The position numbers and the translations under genes were made by a program. A stretch of 25,024 nt of DNA, taken from assembly GCA_964487155.1 (NCBI GenBank), contig CAZAQB010000039.1, positions 1 through 25,024 of the forward strand. Reading direction: 5' to 3'. Shown one piece after another: positions 15,499 to 22,827 of this stretch. The stretch is from CAZAQB01 sp964487155. Lineage in GTDB: Bacteria; Pseudomonadota; Gammaproteobacteria; Nitrococcales; Nitrococcaceae. Under the pieces are notes generated by a model that ran no database searches, had not been told where the DNA came from, and saw nothing but the letters and a program-made list of their open reading frames with translations. Positions within the stretch are counted from its first letter, which is position 1, and each line of letters starts with the position of its first letter.

Positions 15499-16565
15499 GC
15501 CGCTGCAGCTTATGGGTGGTCGCCGGCCTTGCCGCGCTGCTGGGCGCCTGCGCCAGTTCCGGCCCGCCCCCACGCTTCCAGCTCGTCACCCCGGAGAGCA
15601 CCGGCCAGACCTGGCCGGCCCCGCCCCAGGTGCCCCGCTACCGCTACCTGGGCAGCCTCACCGGCGAGGCCAACTACGTCCGGCCCGCCGGGGCGGTGGA
15701 GTCAACCGGCTCCAAGGTGCTGCGCTGGCTGGTGGGCCTGAGCGGCGGCAGCCAGCCGGTGGAACGCCTGGGCCGGCCCCAGGGGGGCACGGTGGACGGG
15801 CAGGGCCGCATCCTGGTCACCGACCTGGCGCAGCCCGGGGTGTTCGTCTTCGACCCCGGCGCCGAGGCCCCGGAGATCTGGACAGAGGCAACCCCCGGCC
15901 AGGCCTTCAAGTCGCCCATCGAAGTCGAGTCCTCACCCATGGGCGGCTACTACGTGTCCGACTCCGCCCGGGTCCTGGTGGCCCGTCTGGCGCCGGACGG
16001 CCAGCCGCTGGAGCCCATTACCGACGCGCAGCTGCTGCGCCCGACGGGTCTTGCCCTGGATCCGGATACCGGCCGCCTGTACGTGGCGGACAGCGAGGCG
16101 GACGACATAAAAGTTTACGACAGCTCCGGCCAGCGGGTGGACCTGATCGGCGGTCCCGGCGTCGCGCCGGGCCTTTTCAACGGGCCGACGTTCCTGGACT
16201 TCCGCGCCGGCGAGCTTTACGTGACCGATACTCTCAATGCACGCATCCAGGTGCTGGACCGGATGGGCCATCCGCTGCGCCTGATCGGCCAGCGCGGCCT
16301 GTACGTGGGCAACTTCGTGCGTCCCAAGGGGGTCGGAGTCGATGAGGAGGGGCACGTCTATGCCACCGAGTCCTACTACGACCACCTGCTGGTGTTCGGC
16401 GGTGAGGGGCAGTTCCTGCTGGGCATCGGTGGCAGCGGCGGCGGGGCGGGACGATTCATGCTGCCGGCCGGTGTGTGGCCGGATGCTCGTGGCCGGGTGT
16501 TCGTGGCCGATATGATGAACGCGCGGGTGGTGGTGCTGCAGTACCTGGGAGATGCAGGGGAATGA
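15495..16565 (+). CDS. NHL-repeat beta-propeller lipoprotein 2
   Basis: The GTG at 15495 overlaps the previous stop (GTGA) and gives 356 residues. The lipobox is LLGAC followed by Ala-Ser-Ser, favouring outer-membrane sorting. An early segment, YRYLGSLTGEANYVRP, precedes a six-bladed NHL propeller with clear blades: LGRPQGGTVDGQGRILVTD, LRPTGLALDPDTGRLYVADS, FNGPTFLDFRAGELYVTDT, VRPKGVGVDEEGHVYATES and MLPAGVWPDARGRVFVADM. It overlaps the 11-haem cytochrome gene by 4 bp (ATGA), so the two products are probably made in balance and may bind each other. From memory, NHL proteins also occur beside Geobacter filament-forming cytochromes; this could not be checked here. Confidence 0.9.
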   Translation: MSRCSLWVVAGLAALLGACASSGPPPRFQLVTPESTGQTWPAPPQVPRYRYLGSLTGEANYVRPAGAVESTGSKVLRWLVGLSGGSQPVERLGRPQGGTVDGQGRILVTDLAQPGVFVFDPGAEAPEIWTEATPGQAFKSPIEVESSPMGGYYVSDSARVLVARLAPDGQPLEPITDAQLLRPTGLALDPDTGRLYVADSEADDIKVYDSSGQRVDLIGGPGVAPGLFNGPTFLDFRAGELYVTDTLNARIQVLDRMGHPLRLIGQRGLYVGNFVRPKGVGVDEEGHVYATESYYDHLLVFGGEGQFLLGIGGSGGGAGRFMLPAGVWPDARGRVFVADMMNARVVVLQYLGDAGE

Positions 16566-18946
16566 TCCGGCTATTGATGGCGGTGGCGCTGATGGGGATG
16601 ATGGCGGTGGCCTGGGGCCAGCGCCAGTCGGACATCGCCTCCACCAAGCACAACCTGTCGGTGTCCGGCCCGGGGCCGGTGCAGGCCGCCTCCGAGAGCG
16701 AGATCTGCGTGTTCTGCCACACGCCCCACGGCGCCAACACGGCCGCCCCCTCGCCCCTGTGGAACCGGCAGGAGTCTGCCGCCACCTACACCCCCTACAC
16801 CTCCAGTTCCCTGGACGCCGAGGCCATCCGCGGCGCCCAGCTGGCCCAACCCGGCGGCACCAGCAAACTGTGCCTGTCCTGCCACGACGGCACCCTGGCG
16901 CTCGGCACCGTGACCAACGCCCCTGGGCCCGGCACCGGAGCCGGCATCGCCATGACCGGCACCGCCGGTGACGGCAGCATGCCCGCCGGGGACGGCACCC
17001 TCACCGGCTTCACCCGGGACCTGGGCACCGACCTGCGCAATGACCACCCGATCTCGCTCACCTTCGACACCAACCTGGCGGACACCGACGGTGAGCTGAC
17101 CGACCCGGCCGGTGCCGCCCATATCGCCGCCAAGGTGGACAAGCCCCTGCTGCCCCTGGAGCCCACCGGCGAAGTGGGCGAGCTGCAGATCCAGTGCGCC
17201 ACCTGCCACGACCCGCATTTGTTCGACCCCAATGCCCTGGCCTCTATCAAGTTCCTGCGGGCCGACCGCTTCCAGTCCGACCCCCCCATCGGCAGCTTCA
17301 ATGCCGCCGGCGGCGACATGATCTGCCTGGGCTGTCACGAGAAAGAGGGCTGGCACGAGTCGGCCCACGCCGACCCCACGGTGGCCAGCGAGCAGTACAC
17401 CGCCACCGCCGCCGCCCAGCGGGACTTCCCCGCCGGCATCCAGGTCTGGGAGGCGGGCTGCAGCAACTGCCACGACCCCCACACCGTGCACGGCGCCCGG
17501 CGCCTGCTGCGGGAGGGCACCGACAGTACCGCCACCCCCAAGGCGGGCGGCGACTCGGCCATCGAGGAGTCCTGCTACCAGTGCCACACCAGCGGCGGCG
17601 GCATCCTGTCCACCACCAACAACCAGGTGCCGGACATCGAGACCGAGTTCAACCTGCCCATCCGCATGCCCATCACCAGCCTGGACCAGCGCGCCGGTAC
17701 CGAGGTCCACGACATCGGCACCGGCCAGGACGGCGACGAGGGCACCCAGCGGGGCGCCGATTTCATCGAGGACCAGGCCCTGCTGGGCAAGGGCATCGGC
17801 AATCTGGACAACCGCCACGCCGAGTGCACCGACTGTCACAACCCCCACCGGCTGATCAAGAACAGCCGCTTCAACGGGACGGGCCTGTCCACCCAGGCCA
17901 CCCACGACCACTCGGCGCCCCACAGCAATATCGCCTCCGGCGCCCTGCGGGGCGCCTGGGGAGTGGAGCCCAGCTACGGCGCGGCGGAGTTCTTCAGCCT
18001 GCCCAATTCCTACCAGATCAAGCGCGGCAACCCGGCGCTGGGGGCCAGCGAGGCGGTGACGGCGCCCTACGTCACCCGGGAGTACCAGATCTGCCTCAAG
18101 TGCCATTCCGACTACGCCTACGACGACGACGGCAGCTACGACGGCAACAACTTCGACAGCGGCCGCCCGGAGCTGGGACTGCACGGCGGCGGGACCCCCG
18201 CCGGCACCAACAACATGGACGTCTACACCAACCAGGCCATGGAGTTCCAGGCGCCGGCCAGCCACCAGGGCGAAGGGACCGCGCCGGGCCAGGACACCAA
18301 CAACCACCGCTCCTGGCACCCCGTCATCGGCCCCACTGGGCGCAGCCTGGGGGTGCGCAACATGGGAACCGGCCTGTTCCTGGATCCCTGGGATGGCGCC
18401 AACGTCGGCAGCCAGACCATGTACTGCTCCGACTGCCACGGCCGGCGCACCGCCCAGGGCACGGCGGAACCGCCGGCGGGGCGGCCCTGGGGGCCTCATG
18501 GCTCGGAGTCCAACTTCCTGCTCAAGGGCGACTGGGATTCCGGCACTGGCGGCGGCGCCCAGAACGACCTGTGCTTCAAGTGCCACAGCTATGCCGCCTA
18601 TGGCGACCCCGAAGCCAGCGAGGATTTCACCAGCGGCTTTGAGACCGACCGGGGCAACGGCCACTACGTGCACAACACCGATGACAAGGTGGACTCCCCG
18701 ATCCGCTGCTCCTGGTGCCACGTGGCGGTGCCCCATGGCTGGCAGAACAAGGCGCTGCTGGTGGATATCAGCCAGGAGCCCGGCTGCCCCACCAACGGTC
18801 CCTGCAACTTCGGTCCCTACTACAACAACGCCTTCCTGGGCTCCAACGGCCAGAGCGTCAACTGGCGTCCCAGCGGGCAGTGGCGTTTCCAGGACTGCGG
18901 CGGCGACGACCTGATGAAGGACGGGGCCTGCGGTCGGTTCCGCTGA
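16562..18946 (+). CDS. Secreted 11-haem c-type cytochrome
   Basis: The ATG at 16562 follows GCAGGGGA and overlaps the NHL gene by 4 bp, giving 794 residues with a signal peptide ending near residue 19 (AWG/Q). Eleven CXXCH sites start at residues 49, 104, 212, 255, 300, 338, 422, 511, 622, 671 and 716. Several are followed by HDPH or HNPH, and STKHNLS lies near the N-terminus, as in doubled-CXXCH multihaem families. The first four haems with their spacing resemble the tetrahaem protein at 18-890. The C-terminal 80 residues lack haems but carry four extra cysteines (742, 748, 779, 790), perhaps two disulfides or a metal site. No catalytic motif of known nitrite, hydroxylamine or tetrathionate reductases is obvious. 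Likely a surface or extracellular electron conductor or terminal reductase (inference). Confidence 0.92.
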   Translation: MIRLLMAVALMGMMAVAWGQRQSDIASTKHNLSVSGPGPVQAASESEICVFCHTPHGANTAAPSPLWNRQESAATYTPYTSSSLDAEAIRGAQLAQPGGTSKLCLSCHDGTLALGTVTNAPGPGTGAGIAMTGTAGDGSMPAGDGTLTGFTRDLGTDLRNDHPISLTFDTNLADTDGELTDPAGAAHIAAKVDKPLLPLEPTGEVGELQIQCATCHDPHLFDPNALASIKFLRADRFQSDPPIGSFNAAGGDMICLGCHEKEGWHESAHADPTVASEQYTATAAAQRDFPAGIQVWEAGCSNCHDPHTVHGARRLLREGTDSTATPKAGGDSAIEESCYQCHTSGGGILSTTNNQVPDIETEFNLPIRMPITSLDQRAGTEVHDIGTGQDGDEGTQRGADFIEDQALLGKGIGNLDNRHAECTDCHNPHRLIKNSRFNGTGLSTQATHDHSAPHSNIASGALRGAWGVEPSYGAAEFFSLPNSYQIKRGNPALGASEAVTAPYVTREYQICLKCHSDYAYDDDGSYDGNNFDSGRPELGLHGGGTPAGTNNMDVYTNQAMEFQAPASHQGEGTAPGQDTNNHRSWHPVIGPTGRSLGVRNMGTGLFLDPWDGANVGSQTMYCSDCHGRRTAQGTAEPPAGRPWGPHGSESNFLLKGDWDSGTGGGAQNDLCFKCHSYAAYGDPEASEDFTSGFETDRGNGHYVHNTDDKVDSPIRCSWCHVAVPHGWQNKALLVDISQEPGCPTNGPCNFGPYYNNAFLGSNGQSVNWRPSGQWRFQDCGGDDLMKDGACGRFR

Positions 18947-18948
18947 GC

Positions 18949-19941
18949 ATGGCCCGGCTGGCTTGGGATCCCGGCCGGCCTTTGCGGCCGCTGGCGGGAG
19001 GGCGGTTGACCGTGGCCGGGCTGGCCGGGCTCGCCGCCGGCGTGGCCGGCATCTACGGTCTGGATCTTCCCCCCACCTGGACGCTGGCGCTGCCGGCGGC
19101 GGTGCTGGCGGTCAACCTGGCGGCGGCCCTGGGGATCAACCCGGGACTGCGCCGCTCGGCGGGCCTGCTGGTGTTCCACTTTGCCCTGCTGGCCTTTCTG
19201 GTGCTGCTGGTGGGCGGCCGGCTGACCTACCTGCGTGGGTGGGTGGAGGTGACCCAGGGATCGGTCTTCACAGGTACCCTGAATGAGACTGTGGCCGGCC
19301 CTATGCACCCCTGGAATCTGCCCCGCGCCGCCTTCCGGCAGGGCCCCTTCGAGATCCCCTACCGTGCCGACGGCAGCCGGGGGGACATCGCCTCGCGGGT
19401 TACCTGGATGGACGCCGCCGGGCGCAGCCGCGCGGTCACGGTCTCCGAGCGCCGGCCCCTGGTGCTGGCCGGCTACCGCTTCGCCCCCACCGCCAACAAG
19501 GGGTTTGCCGCCGTGTTCCGCTGGCGGCCAGAGGCCGGACCCGCCGAGGTGGGTTCCGTGCACTTCCCCGCCTATCCCCTGAACGCCGAACTGCAGAGCC
19601 GGGACTGGCCCCTGCCCGCCGGCGGCGGGCAGCTTTTCGCGCGGCTGGTCATGGCCGAGCCGCCGGTGCCGGAGACCGGCCCGGGGCGGTTCCGCCTGCC
19701 GGAGGAGCACCACCTGGTGCTGCGCCGGGGCGAGCGGCGCTGGGAACTTGCGCCCGGTGGCAGCGTCCCCTTGCAGGGGGGTGAACTGGACTACCTGGGG
19801 CTGCGCACCTGGATGGGCTACACGGTGTTCTACGATCCCACGCTGCCCTGGCTGCTGGCCTGCGCGGTGGTGGGTTGCCTGGGGCTTGGCGCCCACTATG
19901 CCTTTGCCGGGGCTCCCCGGGAGCGGGAGGTGACGGCGTGA
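18949..19941 (+). CDS. ResB-like cytochrome c biogenesis protein (System II)
   Basis: The 330-residue product has three N-terminal membrane helices (about 20-100), a periplasmic beta-rich domain (about 105-300) and a final helix near 305-325. This is the layout of ResB/Ccs1, which handles the apocytochrome in System II. It is shorter than many ResB proteins. Supporting blocks are VFHFALLAFLVLLVGGRLTY, a domain with PFEIPYRADGSRGDIAS and VLAGYRFAPTANKGFAAVF, and LGLRTWMGYTVFYDPTLPW before the last helix. The ATG at 18949 follows the 11-haem stop by two bases. A CcsA-like partner follows with a 4-bp overlap, which makes the assignment firm. Confidence 0.82.
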   Translation: MARLAWDPGRPLRPLAGGRLTVAGLAGLAAGVAGIYGLDLPPTWTLALPAAVLAVNLAAALGINPGLRRSAGLLVFHFALLAFLVLLVGGRLTYLRGWVEVTQGSVFTGTLNETVAGPMHPWNLPRAAFRQGPFEIPYRADGSRGDIASRVTWMDAAGRSRAVTVSERRPLVLAGYRFAPTANKGFAAVFRWRPEAGPAEVGSVHFPAYPLNAELQSRDWPLPAGGGQLFARLVMAEPPVPETGPGRFRLPEEHHLVLRRGERRWELAPGGSVPLQGGELDYLGLRTWMGYTVFYDPTLPWLLACAVVGCLGLGAHYAFAGAPREREVTA

Positions 19942-20771
19942 GCGGCGCCGAGGCCGGCTGGCTGGCGGCGGCTCTGCTGGCCTACGCGACCGCGCTGGCC
20001 TGTGCCATTGCGGACTGGCGCCGGGGCGGCTGGCAGCGGGCCGCCCTGCTGCTGCTGGCCCTGGGCCTGGCACTGCACGGGGTCTCCCTGGGCGTGCGCT
20101 GGGTGGAGGCCGGCCATGGCCCCTACGTGAGCCTGTTCGAGGTGCTCTCCGGCAATATCTGGAGCCTGCTGCTGATGTTCCTGCTGGTTGCCCTGGTGGC
20201 GCCGTCGGTGCGGGCGGGGACGCCGCTGGCCCTGGCGGTGGCCGCCGTGATGGCGGTCTGGATGCTCACCGAGCCTGCCGAGCCGCGCCCGCCGCCGGCC
20301 ACCTTCGATACCTTCATCCTCTGGATCCACCTGGGGCTTGGCAAGGTGTTCCTGGGCCTGTCCCTGGCCGCAGCGGCCGTGGGGGGCGCGGTGCTGGCGC
20401 GCCGGGCCGGACTGGGTGGCGCGGGGCTCGTTCAGGCGCCTGACGACGCCCGCCTTGAGAGCGTGGCCTACCGGCTGCTGGGCATCGGCCTGATGTTCGA
20501 GACCCTGATGCTGGTCGCCGGGGGGGCGTTCGCCCAGGAGGCCTGGGGGCGCTTCTGGGGCTGGGACCGGCTTGAGACCCTGTCGCTGCTCACCTGGGTG
20601 CTGGCCGCCTTCGCGCTCCACTACCGGGCCGCCCGCCGGCCCGGCCCGGTGCTGGCCGCTGTCCTGCTGTGGGCCGTGTTCGCCCTGGGTTTCCTCACCC
20701 TGTTCGGCGTGCCCTTCATCTCCGAGCACCCTCACCAGGGCACGTTCAGCACCACCGGGGCCGCCGGGTGA
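19938..20771 (+). CDS. CcsA/ResC-like haem-handling protein (System II)
   Basis: Integral membrane partner of ResB that moves haem to the outside and attaches it to CXXCH. The GTG at 19938 (GTGA overlap, GGGAGG upstream) gives 277 residues with about eight hydrophobic segments. The tryptophan-rich WWD motif WGRFWGWDRLETLSLLTW lies at 203-220. Candidate haem-ligand histidines are His47 (LHGVS), His131 (WIHLGLGK) and His228 (LHYR). Length and layout fit small CcsA proteins of bacterial System II. Its presence next to the 11-haem gene, in a genome that also carries System I ccm genes, suggests a haem lyase serving the local cytochromes. Confidence 0.87.
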   Translation: MSGAEAGWLAAALLAYATALACAIADWRRGGWQRAALLLLALGLALHGVSLGVRWVEAGHGPYVSLFEVLSGNIWSLLLMFLLVALVAPSVRAGTPLALAVAAVMAVWMLTEPAEPRPPPATFDTFILWIHLGLGKVFLGLSLAAAAVGGAVLARRAGLGGAGLVQAPDDARLESVAYRLLGIGLMFETLMLVAGGAFAQEAWGRFWGWDRLETLSLLTWVLAAFALHYRAARRPGPVLAAVLLWAVFALGFLTLFGVPFISEHPHQGTFSTTGAAG

Positions 20772-21190
20772 GCCGGCCGGGCAGGGCAGCGACGGCGGTG
20801 CTGCTGGTGGCCACCCTGCTCGGGATCCTGGCGCTGGGGTGGGGGCTGGAACACTGGCTGGCGTGGCGGGGCCCGGGGGCGCTGACCGAGGCGGTCTCCC
20901 CCGGGCCGGCGGCAAGGGCGGCCGCACGGTCCGCCTGGCAGCGGCTGGCGGCCGGTGAGCCGGAGGCGGCAGGAGATCACTTCCGCCGGGCGCTGGAGGC
21001 CGCGCCCGGCTGGCCGGAGGCCCTGGCGGGGCTGGCCCAGGCCCGGGCCGCCGCCGGGCGCTACGGTCCCGCCGTGCTCGCTCTCAGCGCCGCCCTGGCC
21101 AGGGATGAGGGGCTGCCGCCGCCGGCCCGGCAGCGCGCCGAGGCCGCAGGGCTGGCCTGGCAGCAGCGGCTGTTGCTGGAGACCTTCTGA
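20768..21190 (+). CDS. Membrane-anchored TPR-like protein
   Basis: The GTG at 20768 overlaps the ccsA-like stop (GTGA) and gives 140 residues. One N-terminal hydrophobic helix (about 8-26) is followed by a periplasmic helical part with TPR-type spacing: AWQRLAAGEPEAAGDHFRRA, WPEALAGLAQARAAAGRYGP and AVLALSAALARDEGLPPPAR. The layout recalls the TPR part of CcmI, so it could present apocytochromes to the adjacent ResB/CcsA pair; this is inference from position and fold type only. It is the last gene of the plus-strand cluster. Confidence 0.75.
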   Translation: MSRPGRAATAVLLVATLLGILALGWGLEHWLAWRGPGALTEAVSPGPAARAAARSAWQRLAAGEPEAAGDHFRRALEAAPGWPEALAGLAQARAAAGRYGPAVLALSAALARDEGLPPPARQRAEAAGLAWQQRLLLETF

Positions 21191-21205
21191 CCGTGAAGGC
21201 AAGCC

Positions 21206-21526
21206 GTGGCTGCACGTTGGGAAGAAACGAAGGGGATGCCTCGTCAACCGCCAAGGCGGTGAGCCCGGGGCCGCTGGCTGGCCCGATCTGCGGTACCCGA
21301 CCCATCGCCCATGGCACGTTTCTGCGCAACGTGCCCTACAGCGGGCTTCTGCGAGGCCACGGTATCGCCCGGCCCCTTCGCCCCGCCCGCCGTAGCCCCA
21401 CGTTGCGAAGAAACGTGGGGGCCGGCGTTTCAGGCACCGGGGCGGCACCTCCCAGGCCCTTGGCCGGCGCGACCCGGGGCACCCAGACCGCCGCGCGATG
21501 GCACGTTTCTACGCCACGCGCCCTAC
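21206..21526. repeat. Four REP-like palindromes in alternating orientation (BIME-like)
   Basis: A 19-base core close to CACGTTGCGNAGAAACGTG recurs four times: 21206-21235 (plus, degenerate), 21313-21339 (minus), 21392-21420 (plus) and 21500-21526 (minus). Three units carry GTAG at the 5' foot of the stem, the hallmark of REP elements. Stems are perfect in two: 21313-21320/21328-21335 (8 bp) and 21396-21404/21412-21420 (9 bp), each with a 7-nt loop. Same-orientation units lie about 187-190 bp apart, with patchy similarity between them, suggesting duplication of a two-unit block. They sit between convergent genes, and the last GTAG includes the TAG stop of the minus-strand cytochrome. No RAYT gene is in the window. 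Confidence 0.75.
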
Positions 21527-22524
21527 CGCGGGCTTGGATTGGCGGCCGTGGAATCCGGCGCGTCGAACACCGCCCGCAGGTAGGCCATGAGGTCGTCGAT
21601 CTGATGCGGCGCCAGCACGTGCCGCCAGGCCGGCATGAAGCTGCCCCGAATGCCGTCGCGGATCACCGCCCGCAGCGCCGGGTCGCTGCGCCCGGCCACC
21701 ACGCCGGGTGCGGACAGATCCCGCGCCTTGGGTTCCATGAAGTCGCCGATCCAGTTGCGGCCGCTGCCGTCGGCGCCATGGCAGAAGGCGCAGTTGTCCT
21801 GGAACAGGGCCTCCCCCCGGTGCGCGCGCGGGCCGGCGTCCCCGGGCAAGGTCGGCCGGCGGTCGTGAGCCGCGTAGTAGGAGGCCTCCGAGACGGCATC
21901 CGGCGCCCGGTGCGAGTAGTCGCCCCGGGGGTAGGACACCGGCCGCGGATCCCACAGCGGCCCGCCGGTCTCGGCGGCCGGCTGGTCGTGGCAGCTGATG
22001 CAGGCGTCGAAGTACATGACGCGTCCCTGCTGCTGCTCGGGGGTCAGCTCAGCAGAGGGGGTTTCGAGAGGAATTTCGCCGGTGGCGAAGGGAAAGGCGG
22101 CCCGGTAACGGTCATGGTCGGGCCAGCCGTTGGCGGCGGTGTGGTAGCGCCCCTCCCGGGGGGCGCCGCTCATGAACGCGCGGCGCACATAGTCCACCAC
22201 GGCTTCCCGCTCGGCCGGCGAGAGTACCGCGGCGAAGCTCACCATGCCGGTGCCGGGCCGGCCGTCGGTGACCGCGCTCAGCATCCGCTGCCGGGTCAGC
22301 TGTTCGGGGTCGGTCGCGGTGAAGTCCCGCGGTGGCGGGCTGAGGTTGCGCGCCGCCAGGGTGCGCCCGTCACCGGCGTAGCCGTGGCACTGGTAGCAGT
22401 AGAAGTCGTAGACCTGCTTGCCGGGGCCGGCGGCAGGCGCCGGCGCGGCTGCCATCGCCGCCAGCAGCGCCACGGCCGGCAGCGCCCGGCGCCCACGGGG
22501 CTGTCTGCGGAAATGCTGGATCAT
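21523..22524 (-). CDS. Exported cytochrome c with three class-I-type haem sites
   Basis: The ATG at 22524 gives 333 residues with a signal peptide ending near residue 32 (PAA/G). CXXCH sites are CYQCH 43-47, CISCH 175-179 and CAFCH 245-249. Domain 1 has GTGMVSF with Met94 as a likely axial ligand, and domain 3 has GSFMPAW with Met297. The middle site has no obvious Met ligand. These are monohaem class I domains, unlike the bis-His multihaem proteins of the main cluster, so higher redox potential is expected. The frame runs open far upstream, but the signal peptide, the AGGAA upstream and a promoter at 22576-22604 support this start. The stop codon lies within a REP unit. Confidence 0.9.
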   Translation of the reverse strand: MIQHFRRQPRGRRALPAVALLAAMAAAPAPAAGPGKQVYDFYCYQCHGYAGDGRTLAARNLSPPPRDFTATDPEQLTRQRMLSAVTDGRPGTGMVSFAAVLSPAEREAVVDYVRRAFMSGAPREGRYHTAANGWPDHDRYRAAFPFATGEIPLETPSAELTPEQQQGRVMYFDACISCHDQPAAETGGPLWDPRPVSYPRGDYSHRAPDAVSEASYYAAHDRRPTLPGDAGPRAHRGEALFQDNCAFCHGADGSGRNWIGDFMEPKARDLSAPGVVAGRSDPALRAVIRDGIRGSFMPAWRHVLAPHQIDDLMAYLRAVFDAPDSTAANPSPR

Positions 22525-22575
22525 GGGGTGAGGTTCCTGGGCCGGGGCTCGGGTACCAGCCGTGGCGACGGCGGC

Positions 22576-22604
22576 AGCATAGGGGCCGTGCGACGGGCTG
22601 CCAA
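22576..22604 (-). promoter_or_regulatory. Promoter for the minus-strand trihaem cytochrome
   Basis: On the minus strand TTGGCA (22604-22599) is followed after exactly 17 bases by TATGCT (22581-22576), matching sigma-70 boxes at 5 and 4 of 6 positions. Transcription would start near 22570, leaving a leader of about 46 nt. The FNR-like box at 22634-22647 is centred about 70 bp upstream, a position known for class I FNR activation. Confidence 0.6.
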
Positions 22605-22633
22605 TGGCTCGGGCCGTGCCATCAGCGGGGTAA

Positions 22634-22647
22634 TTGACCGGCATCAA
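22634..22647. promoter_or_regulatory. FNR-like box between divergent cytochrome operons
   Basis: TTGACCGGCATCAA matches TTGAT-N4-ATCAA at 9 of 10 positions and has perfect TTGA-N6-TCAA symmetry. It lies in the intergenic region shared by the minus-strand cytochrome and the plus-strand Sel1/cytochrome/propeller operon, with a sigma-70-like promoter at class I distance on each side. An FNR, Anr or Dnr-type regulator responding to low oxygen or nitric oxide is likely; which one cannot be told. Confidence 0.65.
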
Positions 22648-22667
22648 GGGCAAAGCCGTCCGCCGGC

Positions 22668-22696
22668 TTGGCAGCCCGGGCCGTCTGCCAGACAAT
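22668..22696 (+). promoter_or_regulatory. Promoter for the Sel1/cytochrome/propeller operon
   Basis: TTGGCA (22668-22673), a 17-base spacer and GACAAT (22691-22696) give sigma-70 matches of 5 and 4 of 6, with a start expected near 22703. The FNR-like box centre is about 62 bp upstream (class I). An 8-base direct repeat GTCTGCCA at 22683-22690 and 22701-22708 brackets the -10 box and could be a second operator. The predicted start leaves almost no leader for the ATG at 22708, favouring the start at 22828. Confidence 0.6.
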
Positions 22697-22827
22697 AGGC
22701 GTCTGCCATGATCACCAATCTTCTCAGAAGCATCGCCAGGCATCCCAGTGTCCGTTCGCTTCTCCGGCGGAGGGCGGTGGCGAAGGCGTGGCCGGGTGGC
22801 GTGTGCCGCCGTCGCAGCGGCCGCCCG

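Noticed and set aside
16571..18736. 721-codon minus-strand frame opposite the 11-haem gene
   Set aside because: Its Val/Gly/Ala-rich sequence arises from GC-rich antisense. The plus strand has eleven CXXCH motifs and a signal peptide.
16562..18946. 11-haem protein as a hydroxylamine oxidoreductase or octahaem reductase
   Set aside because: I do not see the expected haem number, a variant CXXCK site or the catalytic surroundings of those families.
21193..22698. 501-codon plus-strand frame over the REP block and the minus-strand cytochrome
   Set aside because: It passes through palindromic repeats and antisense of a clear cytochrome; no domain is recognisable.
22641..22700. GGGCAAAGCCG stretch resembling part of a c-di-GMP riboswitch
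   Set aside because: Only a short motif matches, the rest of the fold is absent, and the predicted transcription start lies downstream of it.
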